DNA of 64,000 bases. Origin: RGIG4608 sp051867875. GTDB lineage: Bacteria; Bacillota; Clostridia; Oscillospirales; CAG-272. The translations under genes and the position numbers were made by a program. Positions within the stretch are counted from its first letter, which is position 1, and every line of letters begins with the position of its first letter. The notes below the pieces were generated by a model. It was not told where the DNA came from. It saw only the letters and a program-made list of their open reading frames with translations, and ran no database searches. Positions 62,626 to 64,000 of the stretch are shown here, in pieces. The stretch is taken from NCBI GenBank assembly GCA_051867875.1, contig JBJDZG010000004.1, positions 62,001 through 126,000 of the forward strand, in the 5' to 3' direction.

Positions 62626-62835
62626 TTATCTTGCACTAGCCTGCAATCTCTTTTTGAACTTATCAACTCTACCGCCGGCATCAACGAACTTCTGCTTACC
62701 GGTAAAGAAAGGATGACATTTAGAGCAAATTTCAACTCTTACTTCTCCGCCCTTTGTGGACTTTGTTGTAACCGTTTCACCACAAGCACACTTAATTGTT
62801 ACTTCTTCATACTTAGGATGGATACCTGTCTTCAT
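62626..62835 (-). CDS. rpmE: Ribosomal protein L31, zinc-binding form
   Basis: A 69-residue 50S subunit protein. It keeps the zinc-ribbon cysteines (KCACGE and CSKCHPFFTGKQKFVD), i.e. the C+ form used when zinc is available. GAGGTG precedes the ATG. Own promoter and terminator. Confidence 0.96.
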   Translation of the reverse strand: MKTGIHPKYEEVTIKCACGETVTTKSTKGGEVRVEICSKCHPFFTGKQKFVDAGGRVDKFKKRLQASAR

Positions 62836-62881
62836 TTTATTTACACCTCACTTTTTAGCGAAATTATTCACATTGCATTTG

Positions 62882-62910
62882 ATTATACCATACTCGAACA
62901 GATTTTGCAA
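62882..62910 (-). promoter_or_regulatory. Promoter for rpmE
   Basis: On the minus strand TTGCAA (62905-62910), 17 bases, perfect TATAAT (62882-62887), between the sigE stop and the rpmE start. Confidence 0.78.
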
Positions 62911-62929
62911 TAGTTTTTTCAAATTTTTT

Positions 62930-63700
62930 TCAAATTTTATTCTGTATTTCCTCTTTGAGCTGTAAAATAATCTTTTTTTCAAGTCTTGATATGTATGACT
63001 GTGATATTCCGAGCTTGTCGGCGACGTCCTTTTGCGTCATTTCCTTACGCCCGAAAAGTCCGTATCGCATCTCAATTATCAGCCTTTCCCTCTCTTCAAG
63101 CTTGCTTACCGCCTCTCTGATTATTCTCCTCTCCTCTGCCTGCTCAAGCTCGTAGGAAACGGTATCCTCCTCATTTCCGAGCACGTCGGAGAGCAACAGC
63201 TCGTTTCCGTCCCAATCGACGTTGAGGGGCTCGTCAATCGAAATGTCCCCGCGCGATTGAGAATTTTTCCTTATATACATAAGTATCTCGTTTTCGATAC
63301 AGCGCGAGGCGTAGGTGGCGAGCTTGATATTTTTGTCGGAGCGGAAGGTGTTTATCGCCTTGATAAGACCTATCGTGCCGATGGACACGAGGTCCTCAAT
63401 ATATATTCCCGTGCTCTCAAATTTCTTTGCGATATATACCACAAGGCGCAGATTGTGCTCAATCAACTTGTCGCGTGCCTGCGGGTCAAAGGGAAGATTT
63501 TCTATGCACTCCGCCTCCTCTTCCTTGTCAAGCGGTGCGGGAAGCACGTCGGGACCGTTGACGTAATATACGCCGTCCTCCGCTCCCCTTGCCATTATTC
63601 TTGAGATGAGGACTTTAAGGCTGAAAAACAGATGAGCCACTCCTCCCTTTACGGTTTTCAGCGTTCCCGATATAAAAACAGCTACCTTATTCTTAGGCAT
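62930..63700 (-). CDS. sigE: Sporulation sigma factor SigE (pro-protein)
   Basis: Mother-cell sigma factor of early sporulation, 256 residues. The N-terminal stretch of about 40 residues before YYVNGPDVLPAPL is hydrophobic/basic and fits the pro-sequence removed by SpoIIGA. Regions 2 and 4 match SigE closely: NLRLVVYIAKKFESTGI, LATYASRCIENEILMYIRK, DEPLNVDWDGNELLLSDVLG, QKDVADKLGISQSYISRLEK. The start at 63700 follows GGAGAAA; longer in-frame starts lack a site. The upstream partial gene is spoIIGA, the usual partner. Confidence 0.94.
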   Translation of the reverse strand: MPKNKVAVFISGTLKTVKGGVAHLFFSLKVLISRIMARGAEDGVYYVNGPDVLPAPLDKEEEAECIENLPFDPQARDKLIEHNLRLVVYIAKKFESTGIYIEDLVSIGTIGLIKAINTFRSDKNIKLATYASRCIENEILMYIRKNSQSRGDISIDEPLNVDWDGNELLLSDVLGNEEDTVSYELEQAEERRIIREAVSKLEERERLIIEMRYGLFGRKEMTQKDVADKLGISQSYISRLEKKIILQLKEEIQNKI

Positions 63701-63785
63701 ATTTTTCTCCATTCTGTCGATTATCAGTATCAAAATATATATTATCATTGTACAAGTTTTTTTACAGTATTGTTAAATTTTCTTT

Positions 63786-64000
63786 TTATAATACAGTAGT
63801 TTCGTGCGACATTAGCGCTTCGTGTCCTACGAGTAACCCGGCGGGCAGAGGGACTATGTAAACGTCAATTTCCTTGACCTTGCCTTTCATTATTATGCTG
63901 ACTTTTTTGAATTTTACCGCGGGAAGCAAAGCACTTCCGTTGACCGTTTTGACGGGCACGAGGCGCACTCTCGTCGCCAGAGCTACGGGTATTTCCCGCG
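63786..64000 (-). CDS. spoIIGA: SpoIIGA, pro-SigE processing protease, C-terminal end only
   Basis: About 70 codons are visible before the window edge; the rest lies outside. The end of the protein shows VALATRVRLVPVKTVNG, a strand-rich segment KFKKVSIIMKGKVKEIDVYI and VPLPAGLLVGHEALMSHE, in keeping with the C-terminal aspartic-protease-like domain of SpoIIGA. Its position directly before sigE is the main support. The 85-base gap to sigE is AT-rich and holds no clear second promoter. Confidence 0.78.
   Translation of the reverse strand, partial: REIPVALATRVRLVPVKTVNGSALLPAVKFKKVSIIMKGKVKEIDVYIVPLPAGLLVGHEALMSHETTVL

Noticed and set aside
63701..63785. Possible Spo0A box (TGTCGAT) and a second promoter between spoIIGA and sigE
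   Set aside because: The box has one mismatch and lies downstream of spoIIGA, not at the operon promoter; the candidate promoter (TTAACA-18-TACAAT) is weak.

Overview
The window is a stretch of chromosome from an endospore-forming, low-to-medium GC Clostridia-type Firmicute. Evidence for spores: an alpha/beta-type small acid-soluble spore protein, the SpoIIGA-SigE pair, a PdaA-type cortex deacetylase and a SpoIID-like/peptidoglycan-binding cluster. Firmicute features include a T-box before alaS, a long SRP RNA with an Alu domain before dnaX, WhiA, and consensus sigma-A promoters (17-base spacers) throughout. The exact genus cannot be read from the sequence; an uncultured gut-type Eubacteriales member is my inference. 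No rRNA, tRNA, insertion sequence or CRISPR array was found.

Layout. 1-2432: 5' part of alaS (minus strand) with its T-box leader and promoter. 2463-2738: ssp spore gene. 2954-20045: a roughly 17-kb minus-strand operon for sugar uptake and cell-surface functions. It encodes a solute-binding lipoprotein, two permeases, two paralogous lipoproteins, a large secreted multidomain protein, an SGNH-hydrolase lipoprotein carrying the same domain as the two lipoproteins, a secreted metallophosphoesterase, a GH65 disaccharide phosphorylase and beta-phosphoglucomutase. A divergent GntR/LacI-type regulator (20359) is the likely controller. The logic is import of an alpha-linked disaccharide, phosphorolysis to beta-glucose 1-phosphate, and isomerisation to glucose 6-phosphate. 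No transport ATPase lies in the locus, so a shared one is expected elsewhere.

21514-38562 is mostly housekeeping: a structured hairpin-rich spacer, a GT4 glycosyltransferase, a minus operon (HAD hydrolase, a MurB-WhiA fusion, dnaE), a plus operon (coaE, a lytic transglycosylase, M18 aminopeptidase, prfA, tsaC, a ParC-like topoisomerase subunit, a 40-residue membrane protein), two polysaccharide deacetylases and a GNAT acetyltransferase.

38553-43856 is the most distinctive accessory block: a three-gene minus operon encoding a TerB_N/TerB_C-type protein, a BrxD-like P-loop ATPase and an Lhr/BrxHI-like helicase, driven by a consensus promoter. It looks like a DNA-processing or defence-type module built from BREX-related parts but lacking the methylase and PglZ components. 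After it come an orphan pilT, a two-component system bracketed by two paralogous membrane proteins (45181-48266), recR-ybaB-dnaX with the SRP RNA, the SpoIID-like/peptidoglycan-binding trio, a ClpC-like unfoldase without the usual middle domain, dnaG-rpoD, murI-hflX-yigZ, rpmE, and sigE with the end of spoIIGA at the right edge.
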